64,000 bases of DNA from Pseudomonas sediminis (GTDB lineage: Bacteria > Pseudomonadota > Gammaproteobacteria > Pseudomonadales > Pseudomonadaceae): positions 310,001-374,000 of the forward strand of contig NZ_NIQU01000001.1 in NCBI RefSeq assembly GCF_002741105.1, in the 5' to 3' direction. Below the pieces are notes generated by a model. It saw nothing but the letters and a program-made list of their open reading frames with translations. It was not told where the DNA came from and did not search any database. The position numbers were made by a program, and so were the translations under genes. Below are positions 1 to 8,485 of the stretch, piece by piece; within the stretch, counting starts at the first letter, position 1, and each line of letters starts with the position of its first letter.

Positions 1-1
1 T

Positions 2-1099
2 GCAGCAAAAGCCGCAGATTCCGTTTACACCCAGGCCACCCGCGGCACGTTGCTGGTCATGGCTCTTTCGGCCATTGCCACGGTGATACTTGCCGCGCTG
101 CTGACTCGCAGCATCGTCAAGCCATTGGCTGACGCGGTACAGGTGGCGGACTCGGTGGCCAGCGGCAATCTGACCCTGAACATCGACACCCAGGGCAATG
201 ACGAGCCGGCCAAGTTGTTGCAGGCGCTCAAGAGCATGCAGGGCAATCTGCGCGGCACCATCGAACAGATCGCCGACGCCTCCAATCAACTGGCATCGGC
301 CGCTGAACAACTGAGTGCCGTCACTGATGGCACCGCGCGCAACCTGCACCAGCAAAGCCTGGAGATCGACCAGGCCGCCACCGCCGTCACCGAAATGAGC
401 AGCGCCGTGGATGAGGTGGCGCGTAACGCCGCCAGTGCCTCGGAAAGCTCCAGCGAATCCGGGCGCATTGCCCGCCAGGGCAGCGAGCGCATCACCCAGA
501 CGTTGTCATCGATCAACCAGCTGGCCGCCGATGTCGATTTGACCTCGAGCAACTTCGGCCAACTGGCCGGCAAGATCCGTGGCATCAGCCAGGTACTCGA
601 CGTGATTCGCAGCATCGCCGAACAGACCAACCTGCTTGCCCTCAACGCCGCCATCGAGGCTGCACGTGCAGGCGAAGCGGGTCGCGGTTTTGCCGTGGTT
701 GCCGATGAAGTGCGCGCCCTGGCGCACAAGACCGGGCAATCCACCCGCGAGATCGAGACCATGATCAGTACCGTGCAAGGTGACACCGAACAGGCGGTGC
801 GCGCCATGGAATCGAGCAATGGGCTAGCCAAGCAGACGCTGGATATCGCCGAGGGCGCGGGAGCCGCGCTGGATCAGATCATTCAGTCGATTGCCGAGAT
901 TGGCGACCGCAACCTGGTGATCGCCAGCGCCACCGAACAGCAGGCCCACGTCGCCCGTGAAGTGGATCGCAACCTGATCAACATTCGCGACCTGTCGCTG
1001 CAGAACTCGGCTGGTTCGGAACAGACCAGCACCGCCAGCCGCTCGCTGTCGAGCCTGGCCGCCAACATGCAGGGCATGGTCGCGCGCTTTCAGGTCTGA
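2..1099 (+). CDS. Methyl-accepting chemotaxis protein, C-terminal part
   Basis: The reading frame is open at the left edge, so the periplasmic sensor domain and first membrane helix lie outside the window. What remains starts with a hydrophobic segment (about residues 17-36 of the visible part), then a HAMP domain ([12 protein letters not shown]) and a long methylation/signalling helix bundle. The hairpin tip contains the very conserved [19 protein letters not shown], which contacts CheA and CheW. It is an inner-membrane chemoreceptor that relays ligand binding to the CheA kinase. The ligand cannot be told from this part. A start at TTG 50 is formally possible but would delete most of the second membrane helix context; I treat the gene as 5'-truncated by the window. 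Confidence 0.95.
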   Translation, partial: AAKAADSVYTQATRGTLLVMALSAIATVILAALLTRSIVKPLADAVQVADSVASGNLTLNIDTQGNDEPAKLLQALKSMQGNLRGTIEQIADASNQLASAAEQLSAVTDGTARNLHQQSLEIDQAATAVTEMSSAVDEVARNAASASESSSESGRIARQGSERITQTLSSINQLAADVDLTSSNFGQLAGKIRGISQVLDVIRSIAEQTNLLALNAAIEAARAGEAGRGFAVVADEVRALAHKTGQSTREIETMISTVQGDTEQAVRAMESSNGLAKQTLDIAEGAGAALDQIIQSIAEIGDRNLVIASATEQQAHVAREVDRNLINIRDLSLQNSAGSEQTSTASRSLSSLAANMQGMVARFQV

Positions 1100-1108
1100 G
1101 CCTTCGCA

Positions 1109-1140
1109 GCGGGTGCCCGGAGGTTACTCCGGTCACCCGC
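1109..1140. terminator. Hairpin between convergent genes
   Basis: GCGGGTG-c-CCGGAG, a GTTA loop, then CTCCGG-t-CACCCGC form a 13-pair stem with one mismatch, in the 41-base gap between the chemoreceptor stop and the DUF2256 stop. There is no clear U-run on either strand, so termination is probable from position rather than proven by form. Confidence 0.55.
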
Positions 1141-1269
1141 TCAGCGCGAACGCCGACAGCGCTCTGAGCAGTAGCGCACCTCGTCCCAGCAGCGCGCCCA
1201 CTTCTTGCGCCAGCTGAACGGCAGGCCGCAGACCGCGCAGGTCTTCACCGGCAACTCGCTTTTCTTCAC
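1141..1269 (-). CDS. DUF2256 small zinc-ribbon-like protein
   Basis: This 42-residue protein starts at GTG 1269, inside the stop region of the photolyase gene (the shared bases are GTGA). It carries two CxxC-like pairs: CAVC near residue 11 and CSERC near residue 34, with a basic tryptophan-rich middle ([11 protein letters not shown]). This is the layout of the DUF2256 family, known as a constant small neighbour of bacterial cryptochromes/photolyases. The four cysteines suggest a metal-binding ribbon. The role is unknown; the tight coupling argues that it is made together with the photolyase. It is too short for many gene finders and easily missed. Confidence 0.85.
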   Translation of the reverse strand: MKKSELPVKTCAVCGLPFSWRKKWARCWDEVRYCSERCRRSR

Positions 1270-2801
1270 AGCATCTCCCCGGCATCGAGCTTGGCCAGCA
1301 GGCGCTCGCCCCAATCCCACAGCACCTGTTGCTTAGCCTCGGTCATGCGCGCCAGGTTTCGGTAAACCATGCCAATGCGCGGGTTACGCTCCAGGGGCTC
1401 GCGGTGGCGCATCAGAAAATGCCAGTACAGCGCGTTGAACGGGCAGGCCGATTCGCCGGTGCTCTCGCCCACCTTGTAGCTGCAGCCCTGGCAATGGTTG
1501 GACATGCGCTTGACGTAATGACCACTGGCGCAATAAGGCTTGGAGCCGAGGTAGCCACCGTCGGCATGCATCACCATGCCCAGAGTGTTGGGCAGCTCCA
1601 CCCAGTCGAAGGCGTCCATATACACGGCCAGGTACCAGTCACAGATGGCTTTGGGCGCGATGCCAGCGAGCAAGGCGAAGTTGCCGGTGACCATCAGCCG
1701 CTGGATATGGTGCGCGTAGGCATGCTCCAGAGTCTGGCCGATGGCCTGACGCATGCAGTTCATCCGCGTCTTGCCGGTCCAGTAGAACTGGGGCAGCGCT
1801 CGTGAGTTGCCAAAGCGATTGCCCTCGGCGTACTCCGGCATACGTAGCCAGTAGATGCCGCGCACGTATTCGCGCCAGCCGATCAACTGGCGGATGAAAC
1901 CTTCGGCGGCATTCAGCGGCACGTCGCCGGCACGATAGGCGGCCTCGACCTCGGCGCAGATCCGCCGCAGATCGAGCAAGCCGATATTCAGCGCAGCGCT
2001 AATGCGCGAGTGGAAGAGAAAGGGCTCACCATCGGCCATGGCGTCCTGGTAGTCACCGAAGTCTGCCAGGCCCTGGGCCAGAAAATACTGCCAGAGGCGT
2101 TCGGCCTGCTCGGCCGTGACCGGATAATCGAAACCCTCCAGGCTGCCGTAATGACTGGTGAAACGCCGCTCGACCAGCGCCAGCACATCACGGGTGATGG
2201 CATCCGGCTCGATACTCAGCGGCGCGGGTGGATGTATGCCTTTGGGCAATGCCTTGCGATTGTCCGCATCGAAGTTCCAGGCACCGCCCTCCGGTGTGCC
2301 GTCAGGGTTGAGCAGCAGCCCGCTGTCACGGCGCATCTCACGGTAGAAGAACTCCATGCGCAACTGCTTGCGCCCCTTGGCCCAGGCAGCGAACGCATCG
2401 CGGCTGCATAGAAAGCGGCTGTCCTGGTGCCAGTGAATCGGCACGCCACAGTGACGCAGCGCCTGCTCCAGGCGCCAGTCGCCGCACTCGGTCAGATGCA
2501 CCTCGGCAGGGTCGAGCCGTTGCGTCCAGCGCAGCAGCTCGCCCGGCAACGAGCCCGTGTTGTCCGGATCGTCCAGGGCCACGTAATGCACCTGCTGGCC
2601 CTGCTCACGCAAGGCTTCGGCGAAATGGCGCATGGCGCTGAAGATCAGGGCGATCTTCTTCGGGTGATGCGGCACATGACTGGCCTCTTCCATCACTTCG
2701 GCCAGCAGCACGTGGTCGTGCTCGCGGTCGATGTCCTTCAATGCACCAAGGCCGTGGGTAAGCTGGTCACCCAGGATCAGAATCAGACGGCGCGCACTCA
2801 C
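1266..2801 (-). CDS. Iron-sulfur bacterial cryptochrome/(6-4) photolyase family protein
   Basis: The 511-residue protein belongs to the FeS-BCP/CryB/PhrB family, flavoproteins that use light to repair DNA or to sense light. The N-terminal Rossmann-like antenna domain begins [16 protein letters not shown]. The C-terminal helical FAD domain has the [19 protein letters not shown] and [10 protein letters not shown] regions. Four cysteines near residues 421, 436, 439 and 454 ([25 protein letters not shown]) match the [4Fe-4S] ligands of the family. I chose GTG 2801, which overlaps the upstream stop by GTGA; a longer frame runs upstream but only adds a sequence reading against the preceding gene. 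Whether it repairs (6-4) photoproducts or acts as a sensor cannot be decided here. Confidence 0.92.
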   Translation of the reverse strand: MSARRLILILGDQLTHGLGALKDIDREHDHVLLAEVMEEASHVPHHPKKIALIFSAMRHFAEALREQGQQVHYVALDDPDNTGSLPGELLRWTQRLDPAEVHLTECGDWRLEQALRHCGVPIHWHQDSRFLCSRDAFAAWAKGRKQLRMEFFYREMRRDSGLLLNPDGTPEGGAWNFDADNRKALPKGIHPPAPLSIEPDAITRDVLALVERRFTSHYGSLEGFDYPVTAEQAERLWQYFLAQGLADFGDYQDAMADGEPFLFHSRISAALNIGLLDLRRICAEVEAAYRAGDVPLNAAEGFIRQLIGWREYVRGIYWLRMPEYAEGNRFGNSRALPQFYWTGKTRMNCMRQAIGQTLEHAYAHHIQRLMVTGNFALLAGIAPKAICDWYLAVYMDAFDWVELPNTLGMVMHADGGYLGSKPYCASGHYVKRMSNHCQGCSYKVGESTGESACPFNALYWHFLMRHREPLERNPRIGMVYRNLARMTEAKQQVLWDWGERLLAKLDAGEML

Positions 2802-4198
2802 AGCGGCACGATCTCCATATTCGGGTGGCGGCGCAGATGGCCGATCAGGATGTGATAGGTATCGAGATTGAAACCGCCACGACGCGCAGCTAGTAGCGGC
2901 TGGGCATGCTCGAGCTGGTCGACCGTACCGAGATGACGCCATTGATCGAGCACGTGCCACTGAGTGAGGCCGTGCTGCTCGTCGCGCTCGACCAGCGCGA
3001 CCGGCCCGCTCCAGGGCCAGGCCTGGGTCTGCAGGCGCTCGGCACCGGCAAGCAGCCGCCGGTCATGGGCCGAGCGCGGTTCCTCACCACAGCAGGCGCC
3101 CGCGCAGCGCCCAAGCTGATAGGCGAAGCAGGCTCCCTCGCCCTCCTCCAACCCCAGCACGCGCAGACACAGTCGCCGCTCGCGCGCCTGCTCCAGAAGC
3201 CACTGACGCGCCTGATGACGCGAGCGGAACAGCCCAACATGCCTGAGCCCGGGCCTCAATGCATGGTGCTGCAGCAGTTCGATGTGCAGCTCACCAGGCT
3301 CGCCCGCCAGCGCCCAGGTCAGCAGCTCGCGCTGCTTGCGCAGATGACGGTTGTACAAGGGTTGCAGTCGCTTGATCTCGGCAGACTCGAGCAGTAGCGC
3401 GCCCAGCTCACCGGCAGTGACTGCCAGTTGCACGTCGCGAATCTGCTGCACCATTTGCAGGCTGCGACGGTCGCGGTGATCGTTCTGAAAATGCGACATC
3501 ACCCGGCGGCGCAAATTACGGCTCTTGCCCACGTAAAGCTGCGCCCCGCCATCACCCAGGAAGTAATACACGCCAGGCCGCTCCGGCAACCGGGCGAAAC
3601 GCTCTGCCGCCAGCAGGGGCGGACGTGCAGCGCTACGCAGTTGACTGCCCAGCGCCGACGGCGCCACCCGCGTCAACAGCTGCAGGGCCAAGGCCAGGGC
3701 GGCCTCGGCATCCGGCACCGCACGATCGCGGAAAAACCGCGCGATGCCGAAATGCGTACAGAGTGCATCGAAACCGCCGCTCGCCAACTCTGGCAGTGCC
3801 GCTCTGGCCAGGCGCAGTGTGCACAGCTGGGGTGGGCGCAGGCGCTTCCACTCGGGCAGCACGCGGCGCAGGAACGCCAGGCTGAAGCGCAGGTTGTGGC
3901 CCACCAACACGCGGCCACGAATGGCCTCGGCAATGGCTTGCGCCTCGCATTCGATACGCGGCTGGCCACGCAACTCCAACGGATGCAGGCCTGCCAAGCT
4001 GAGCAACGGCGGGGGTACGGCCACGCCAGGCTCGAACAGCCAGTGCAGGCGCGCCTCGACCGTGCCGTCGACATCGACCTGAATGATCGCCAGCTCCCAG
4101 ATGGCATCACGTGCCGGATGCACGCCTGTGGTCTTCACCTCCACGACGGCCAGGGCCCTGCCCTGCAACGTCGCGGCCGGTGCAAAGGCGGCAGTCAC
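2798..4198 (-). CDS. Exonuclease-fold/GIY-YIG (Cho/UvrC-type) nuclease fusion
   Basis: The 466-residue protein has an N-terminal DnaQ-like exonuclease fold (about 12-175) and a GIY-YIG endonuclease domain (about 203-290, with PGVYYF and LYVGKSRNLRRRVMSHF) as in UvrC and Cho. A UvrC-like cysteine cluster follows (YQLGRCAGACC, about 360-373). Family members act in nucleotide excision repair as alternative 3' incision nucleases. The exonuclease motifs are damaged: the usual DxExTG is VEVKTTG, the FD of motif II is FS (GHNLRFS), and the His of motif III is Asp (DRAVPDAE). The GIY-YIG half looks intact. It starts at GTG 4198, which overlaps the previous stop, and is followed by the photolyase gene through another GTGA overlap. 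Confidence 0.88.
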   Translation of the reverse strand: MTAAFAPAATLQGRALAVVEVKTTGVHPARDAIWELAIIQVDVDGTVEARLHWLFEPGVAVPPPLLSLAGLHPLELRGQPRIECEAQAIAEAIRGRVLVGHNLRFSLAFLRRVLPEWKRLRPPQLCTLRLARAALPELASGGFDALCTHFGIARFFRDRAVPDAEAALALALQLLTRVAPSALGSQLRSAARPPLLAAERFARLPERPGVYYFLGDGGAQLYVGKSRNLRRRVMSHFQNDHRDRRSLQMVQQIRDVQLAVTAGELGALLLESAEIKRLQPLYNRHLRKQRELLTWALAGEPGELHIELLQHHALRPGLRHVGLFRSRHQARQWLLEQARERRLCLRVLGLEEGEGACFAYQLGRCAGACCGEEPRSAHDRRLLAGAERLQTQAWPWSGPVALVERDEQHGLTQWHVLDQWRHLGTVDQLEHAQPLLAARRGGFNLDTYHILIGHLRRHPNMEIVPL

Positions 4199-4497
4199 CA
4201 GTTGGAGCGGAAAGCGAGAGGCACGCGCAGGCTGTTGTCAGCCGAAGGCATGCCGCACATTTCATCATGGACCGAGCTGTGCACCAGGAAAAACGGCAGC
4301 GCCGGTATTTCCTGCAGGACATCACGTGCATGCTCCACCGAGCGCAGGTTGAGCGTGTTGCCCTGTTCATTGATGATCGGGTGCGCCCGCCCGTCCATGC
4401 GCGCTTCAAGCAGATAGATACCGCCTTCGAGCGAGATCAGGTTAAGTTCATCGATGCGCCCGGCTTGGGCGTGGGTGGACAGATCATTCAGGTTCAT
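4195..4497 (-). CDS. DUF6482-like conserved protein, first gene of the photolyase operon
   Basis: A 100-residue soluble protein beginning MNLNDLSTHAQAGRIDELNL, with no signal peptide or membrane segment. From memory it matches a small Pseudomonas family labelled DUF6482; I know no function for it. Its stop overlaps the GTG start of the exonuclease/GIY-YIG gene, and it is the promoter-proximal gene of the four-gene repair/light operon, directly behind the tandem TRTACAA region. That position suggests a role tied to light or DNA-damage response, but this is inference from context alone. Confidence 0.75.
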   Translation of the reverse strand: MNLNDLSTHAQAGRIDELNLISLEGGIYLLEARMDGRAHPIINEQGNTLNLRSVEHARDVLQEIPALPFFLVHSSVHDEMCGMPSADNSLRVPLAFRSNW

Positions 4498-4519
4498 CAG
4501 GCTTGCCTCCGACCTTAAC

Positions 4520-4555
4520 TATACAAGAACTTATACAAAAACAATTCTTGTACAA
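4520..4555 (-). promoter_or_regulatory. Tandem TRTACAA promoter/operator of the photolyase operon
   Basis: Three copies of TRTACAA lie on the plus strand at 4520-4526 (TATACAA), 4532-4538 (TATACAA) and 4549-4555 (TGTACAA, inside the palindrome TTGTACAA), spaced 12 and 17 bases apart. The region is AT-rich and lies 23-58 bases upstream of the first operon gene, overlapping candidate minus-strand promoter boxes (TTGTAC, TATAAG, TATAGT). Tandem repeats of this kind are bound by light-responsive MerR-family regulators of the LitR/CarH type in front of photolyase genes. The regulator is not in this window, so the assignment is inferred. Confidence 0.55.
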
Positions 4556-4582
4556 CAAAGAAAAAGCTCAAGCCCAGAAAGC

Positions 4583-4609
4583 AAAACGCCCGTCACGTTC
4601 GGACGGGCG
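4583..4609 (-). terminator. Rho-independent terminator of yqhA
   Basis: On the minus strand CGCCCGTC, a 7-base loop and GACGGGCG are followed by GTTTTGCTTT. The hairpin lies just past the yqhA stop and upstream of the photolyase operon promoter, so it separates the two units. Confidence 0.8.
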
Positions 4610-4628
4610 GTTGCGAGGCGGCTTCGGA

Positions 4629-5120
4629 TCAGTCGTGCTTGGTGACCTTGTCCAGATAGCCCATGGCGAAGGCAGACCCAACGAAGGTCAGGTGAATGAT
4701 CACGTACCATTTCAGATACTCCAGATCGTAGTTCTTCGCGTCCATGAACACTTTCAGCAGGTGGATGGACGAAATCGCCACGATGGACGCAGCCACTTTC
4801 ATCTTCAGCGAGCTGGAGTCCATCTTGCCGAGCCAGCTCAGCTTCTCGGTGCCTTCGTGAATATCCAGGCGTGAAACGAAGTTCTCGTAGCCGGACAGCA
4901 TCACCATCACCAAGAGCCCACCGACCAGCGCCATGTCGATCAGCGACAGGAGCTTGAGAATCACGTCGGCTTCGGCCAGGGAAAAGATCTGCGGCAGGAT
5001 GTGATAAAGCTCTTGGAAGAACTTGACCGACAAGGCGAGCACGGCGAGAGAAAGACCGAAGTAGATCGGCGCCAGCAACCAGCGCGATGCGTACATGGTG
5101 TTTTCGATGAAGCGTTCCAT
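4629..5120 (-). CDS. yqhA: YqhA/UPF0114 (TIGR00645) inner-membrane protein
   Basis: The protein is 163 residues from the ATG at 5120, the usual length of the family (E. coli YqhA is 164). It begins [20 protein letters not shown] and has about four hydrophobic segments (near 12-35, 52-72, 103-123 and 136-155). The family is widespread in proteobacteria and of unknown function; it looks like a small integral membrane protein. The frame extends 34 residues further upstream, but that part is not family-like. No strong Shine-Dalgarno is visible before ATG 5120. A terminator follows the gene, so it is probably monocistronic. Confidence 0.88.
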   Translation of the reverse strand: MERFIENTMYASRWLLAPIYFGLSLAVLALSVKFFQELYHILPQIFSLAEADVILKLLSLIDMALVGGLLVMVMLSGYENFVSRLDIHEGTEKLSWLGKMDSSSLKMKVAASIVAISSIHLLKVFMDAKNYDLEYLKWYVIIHLTFVGSAFAMGYLDKVTKHD

Positions 5121-5258
5121 GGAGGGCTCACTGAAGGAGGGGAAAATCGCGGCGAGTATACCCATCGCATTGCACCAAAAGAAGGTGCCTGAGCACTGTG
5201 GATAACCCCAGCCCGGCGGCAACGCCCGGATTGCCCAGACGCGCCATGATTCGGGCGC

Positions 5259-5612
5259 TCAGCTCTGTCCGTCGGTTTCAGGATGGCGCTGGAAGGGCCC
5301 GGCAACGCTGTGCCGCTCACCATTGACTCGGCGTAACTCGGCCTGCAGGTGCAGACGCCAGATCGGCGCTTCAGAGCATTCGACGTAGCCCTGCAGAGCC
5401 AGACTCTCGGCAATCGCCGCCAGGGCATCCTCGGCGACGGAAGGCCCATAGAACGGGCCTTGCGCCTTGATCGCGGAAGGCTGCGCCCCCGACATACCGG
5501 CGGCGCAAAGCAGTGTCCAACGTCCGTTGTCTCCTGCCAGTGGCCTGATCACGCATTCGATGCGAGTGACCAGGCCCAGGCATTGGCGGGTGAGGCAGAG
5601 GCTGCGCGACAT
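5259..5612 (-). CDS. Conserved hypothetical protein
   Basis: A 117-residue soluble protein starting MSRSLCLTRQCLGLVTRIEC. I see no signal peptide, membrane segment or catalytic motif. The C-terminal part (AIWRLHLQAELRRVN) looks like a small alpha/beta domain. It has codon use like its neighbours and stands between the lonC-like gene and yqhA, on the same strand, so it is likely a real gene. I do not recognise a characterised family. Confidence 0.6.
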   Translation of the reverse strand: MSRSLCLTRQCLGLVTRIECVIRPLAGDNGRWTLLCAAGMSGAQPSAIKAQGPFYGPSVAEDALAAIAESLALQGYVECSEAPIWRLHLQAELRRVNGERHSVAGPFQRHPETDGQS

Positions 5613-5777
5613 GGCGGCGACCCTCGCAGAATCCAGGCTTCAGCCTACACCCCGAGCAGCCGCACTGTGAAGGCAAAAGTTATCCACGCAATCTGTGGAT
5701 AACTCTGTGCATGAGTAGTGAGCAACATTCAAGATGCACCTGCCCCGGGCGATCCGTGACAATCGTGCAATATTTGC

Positions 5778-8267
5778 TCAGCCCACAGTGCCTTCACCCT
5801 CCCCCTTCTTGCGCCGCGGCGCCTTGGCCGGTTTCACCGCGGCCGCCTCGGCTTCGGCCTTCGCCTTGTCCGCGTCAGCCGGTTTGATCTCTTCCTCCAG
5901 CCCGATCTCGGCGATATCGCGCAAACGTTCGACCACCCGAGCGTTGACGCTGCCTTTGGGGAAGCGACCCTTTTCATCCGGATGACCAGCCGCCTCGCCG
6001 ACCAGCAGGCTCAGGGCCTCGTCGACATGACGCACGGCGTAGACGTTGAACTGGCCTTCTCGCACGGCCTGCAGCACGCGCTCGTCGAGCATCAGGTTGG
6101 CGACGTTGGAGTGCGGGATGATCACCCCCTGCTCGCCGGTCAGGCCACGCGCCTCGCACAGACGGAAGAAGCCTTCGATCTTCTCGTTGACGCCGCCGAC
6201 CGCCTGCACTTCGCCGAATTGGTTGATCGAGCCAGTGATGGCGAAGCACTGTTTCAGCGGCGTGCGCGACAACGCCGAGATCAACGTGCAGACCTCACCG
6301 AGTGACGCGCTGTCGCCGTCGACGTAACCGTAGGACTGCTCCAGGGCGATGCTGGCGGAAATCTCCAGCGGGAATTCCTGTGCGTAGCGGCTGCCGAGGA
6401 AGCCGGTGAGGATCATCACCCCCTTGGAGTGGATGGACTGACCGAGACTGACCTCACGCTCGATATCGACGATGCCACTGCCGCCGGGATAGACCGTGGC
6501 GGAAATCCGCGCTGGCACGCCAAAAGCCGAGTCGCCGACTTCCAGCACGGTCAGACCGTTGCACTTGCCCACCGCCGCGCCCGTGGTGTCGATCAGAATG
6601 ATGCCGGCCAGCATGTCGTCGATGATCCGCGCCGACACGCGCCCGGTGCGGGTGGCCTTGGCCTTGAGTGCGCGCTCTATGTGACCGACATCGGTGAGAC
6701 CTTCTCCGGCGAGCTGGCGAATGAAGTCCGCCTCGCTGACCAACTGGAACAAATCGCCAATACGCGCCGACAGACGCCCCTGATGTTCAGCCAGGCGTGC
6801 GCTGTAGGTAGCCAGACGCGCCACGGCAGCACCAGTCAGCGGCGCCATACCTTCTTCCGAGGTGCGAGTCTTCATCAATTGCGCGAACTGCTCCAGGCTT
6901 TCTTCGGCGAGCGGGATGTCCTCGTCGAAGTCGACCAGGACGCGAAACATCTCCTGAAAGTCGGGATCGGCGTCTTGCAGCGCATAATAGAGCTGACGCG
7001 AGCCGATGATGATGACCTTCAGTTGCAGCGGGATGACCTGCGGGTTGAGCGTGACGGTGGCGATGCGGCCGAGATCACCCAGCGGCGACTCCATCTTCAA
7101 CTGGCGCGAATGCAGGGCACGCTTCAGCGCTTCCCAGACGAAAGGCTCACCCAGCATTTTTTCTGCCTCGACCACCAGATAGCCGCCGTTGGCGCGGTGC
7201 AGCGCGCCGGGGCGCAGTTGCCGGTAGCTGGTGTACAGCGCGCCCTGATCGGAGCTGTATTCGATACGGCCGAACAGATTGTCGTAGGTCGGGTGCGACT
7301 CGAACACCACCGGCGCACCGCCGTTGGCATGGTGACCAACCACCAGGCTCGGGCAGTACATTTCCTCCAGCAGCTTGCGCAGTTGCGGGTCAGCCTTGTC
7401 GACATCCACCAGTTGCTCGACGGCGGTTTTCAGCAGGTTGACCTGCATGGCCTGGAGATAGGCGCAGACATCGGCATTTTCCGCGTACTTCTCCGACAAC
7501 GGTGCCAGCAGCGGCTGCAGGGCAACGGTGATGGTCTCTTCATTGAGTTGGCGCAGCAGGTTGCTCGACTCACGCTTCCACTGCGGCAGGCTGGCCAGCT
7601 CCTCGTTGAGGCGCTCTTCCAGCGCGGCGATATCGGCGTGGAAGCGCTCACGCTCGGCTTCGGGCAGTTGCGCGAACTCGGCTTCGTCCAGCGCCTTGCC
7701 GTCGGCCATCGGGGTGAAGGCGATATTGGTGCTGTCGCGGTACAGGGCCACGCCCTTCTCCAGCGACAGCCGCTCGATCACGTCCAGCGCCTGGTCGTAG
7801 CGCTTGTTGAAGCCGCGATCGATGGCGCTTTTCTTCTGCTGGTAAGTCGGGGTTTCGAACACCGCCGGGAAGGTGGCCAGCAGGTTGTCGATCAGCAGGT
7901 TGATGTCGGCGATGAAATCGCTCGCGGTACCAGCTGGCAGCTCCAGCGCACGCGGCTCACGGGGTTCGTCGAAATGATTGACGTAAACCCGGTCGGCCGG
8001 CGTCTCCATGCGTTTGGCTTCGGCCTTGAGGTAGCGCTGGACGAAGGAGAAGCGCCCGGTACCGGGCTCGCCCATGACGAACACGTTGTAGCCAGGGCGC
8101 GGCATGGCCACACCGAACTGCAGGGCTTCGACCGCGCGGGCCTGGCCCAATACGCCGCGGAAGGGTTCGAGGTCATCGGTACTGCTGAAATTGAATTGCT
8201 CGGGGGCGAAGGGGCGGGTCAGTGAGTCGGGGGCAAGGCGCAAAGCATCGAGGCTACGCTTGGACAT
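5778..8267 (-). CDS. LonC-like ATP-dependent protease (AAA_32 + Lon protease domain)
   Basis: The 829-residue protein has an N-terminal AAA+ region and a C-terminal Lon-type Ser-Lys protease domain. The nucleotide-binding loop reads GEPGTGRFS near residue 69, with Arg where classical Walker A has Lys. The protease dyad is the Ser of DGDSAS (about 653) and the Lys of GGVNEKIEGF (about 696). A long helical insertion separates the halves. This is the family of P. aeruginosa PA0779 (AsrA), linked to stress from misfolded protein. I start at ATG 8267 because AAGGA lies six bases before it; the TTG two codons earlier is too close to that site. The last residues are Lys/Ala/Glu-rich (PAKAPRRKKGEGEG), a likely disordered tail. 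Confidence 0.92.
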   Translation of the reverse strand: MSKRSLDALRLAPDSLTRPFAPEQFNFSSTDDLEPFRGVLGQARAVEALQFGVAMPRPGYNVFVMGEPGTGRFSFVQRYLKAEAKRMETPADRVYVNHFDEPREPRALELPAGTASDFIADINLLIDNLLATFPAVFETPTYQQKKSAIDRGFNKRYDQALDVIERLSLEKGVALYRDSTNIAFTPMADGKALDEAEFAQLPEAERERFHADIAALEERLNEELASLPQWKRESSNLLRQLNEETITVALQPLLAPLSEKYAENADVCAYLQAMQVNLLKTAVEQLVDVDKADPQLRKLLEEMYCPSLVVGHHANGGAPVVFESHPTYDNLFGRIEYSSDQGALYTSYRQLRPGALHRANGGYLVVEAEKMLGEPFVWEALKRALHSRQLKMESPLGDLGRIATVTLNPQVIPLQLKVIIIGSRQLYYALQDADPDFQEMFRVLVDFDEDIPLAEESLEQFAQLMKTRTSEEGMAPLTGAAVARLATYSARLAEHQGRLSARIGDLFQLVSEADFIRQLAGEGLTDVGHIERALKAKATRTGRVSARIIDDMLAGIILIDTTGAAVGKCNGLTVLEVGDSAFGVPARISATVYPGGSGIVDIEREVSLGQSIHSKGVMILTGFLGSRYAQEFPLEISASIALEQSYGYVDGDSASLGEVCTLISALSRTPLKQCFAITGSINQFGEVQAVGGVNEKIEGFFRLCEARGLTGEQGVIIPHSNVANLMLDERVLQAVREGQFNVYAVRHVDEALSLLVGEAAGHPDEKGRFPKGSVNARVVERLRDIAEIGLEEEIKPADADKAKAEAEAAAVKPAKAPRRKKGEGEGTVG

Positions 8268-8485
8268 TGGCAATCCTTATAGCGGGCGGAAGTTTCCGCA
8301 AAACATGGGGTGATTCTGGGCCTGTGGCGCGAAAGGGATCAAGGCTTGATTCAAAAAATGAAGAGCGATTCAACCGTGATGTACCGCGCAACGCTCATAA
8401 CGAGCACCGACCAGCACTTGCGCAAAATGCCGACGTCGACTGCCTTGACACCAGTTGGCCGCGTGGCCAAAGCTCGGCCATCGCC

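Noticed and set aside
6429..8225. Long plus-strand open frame opposite the LonC-like protease gene
   Set aside because: It is a GC-driven shadow: the minus strand has full domain motifs and a good ribosome site, while this frame has no family-like sequence.
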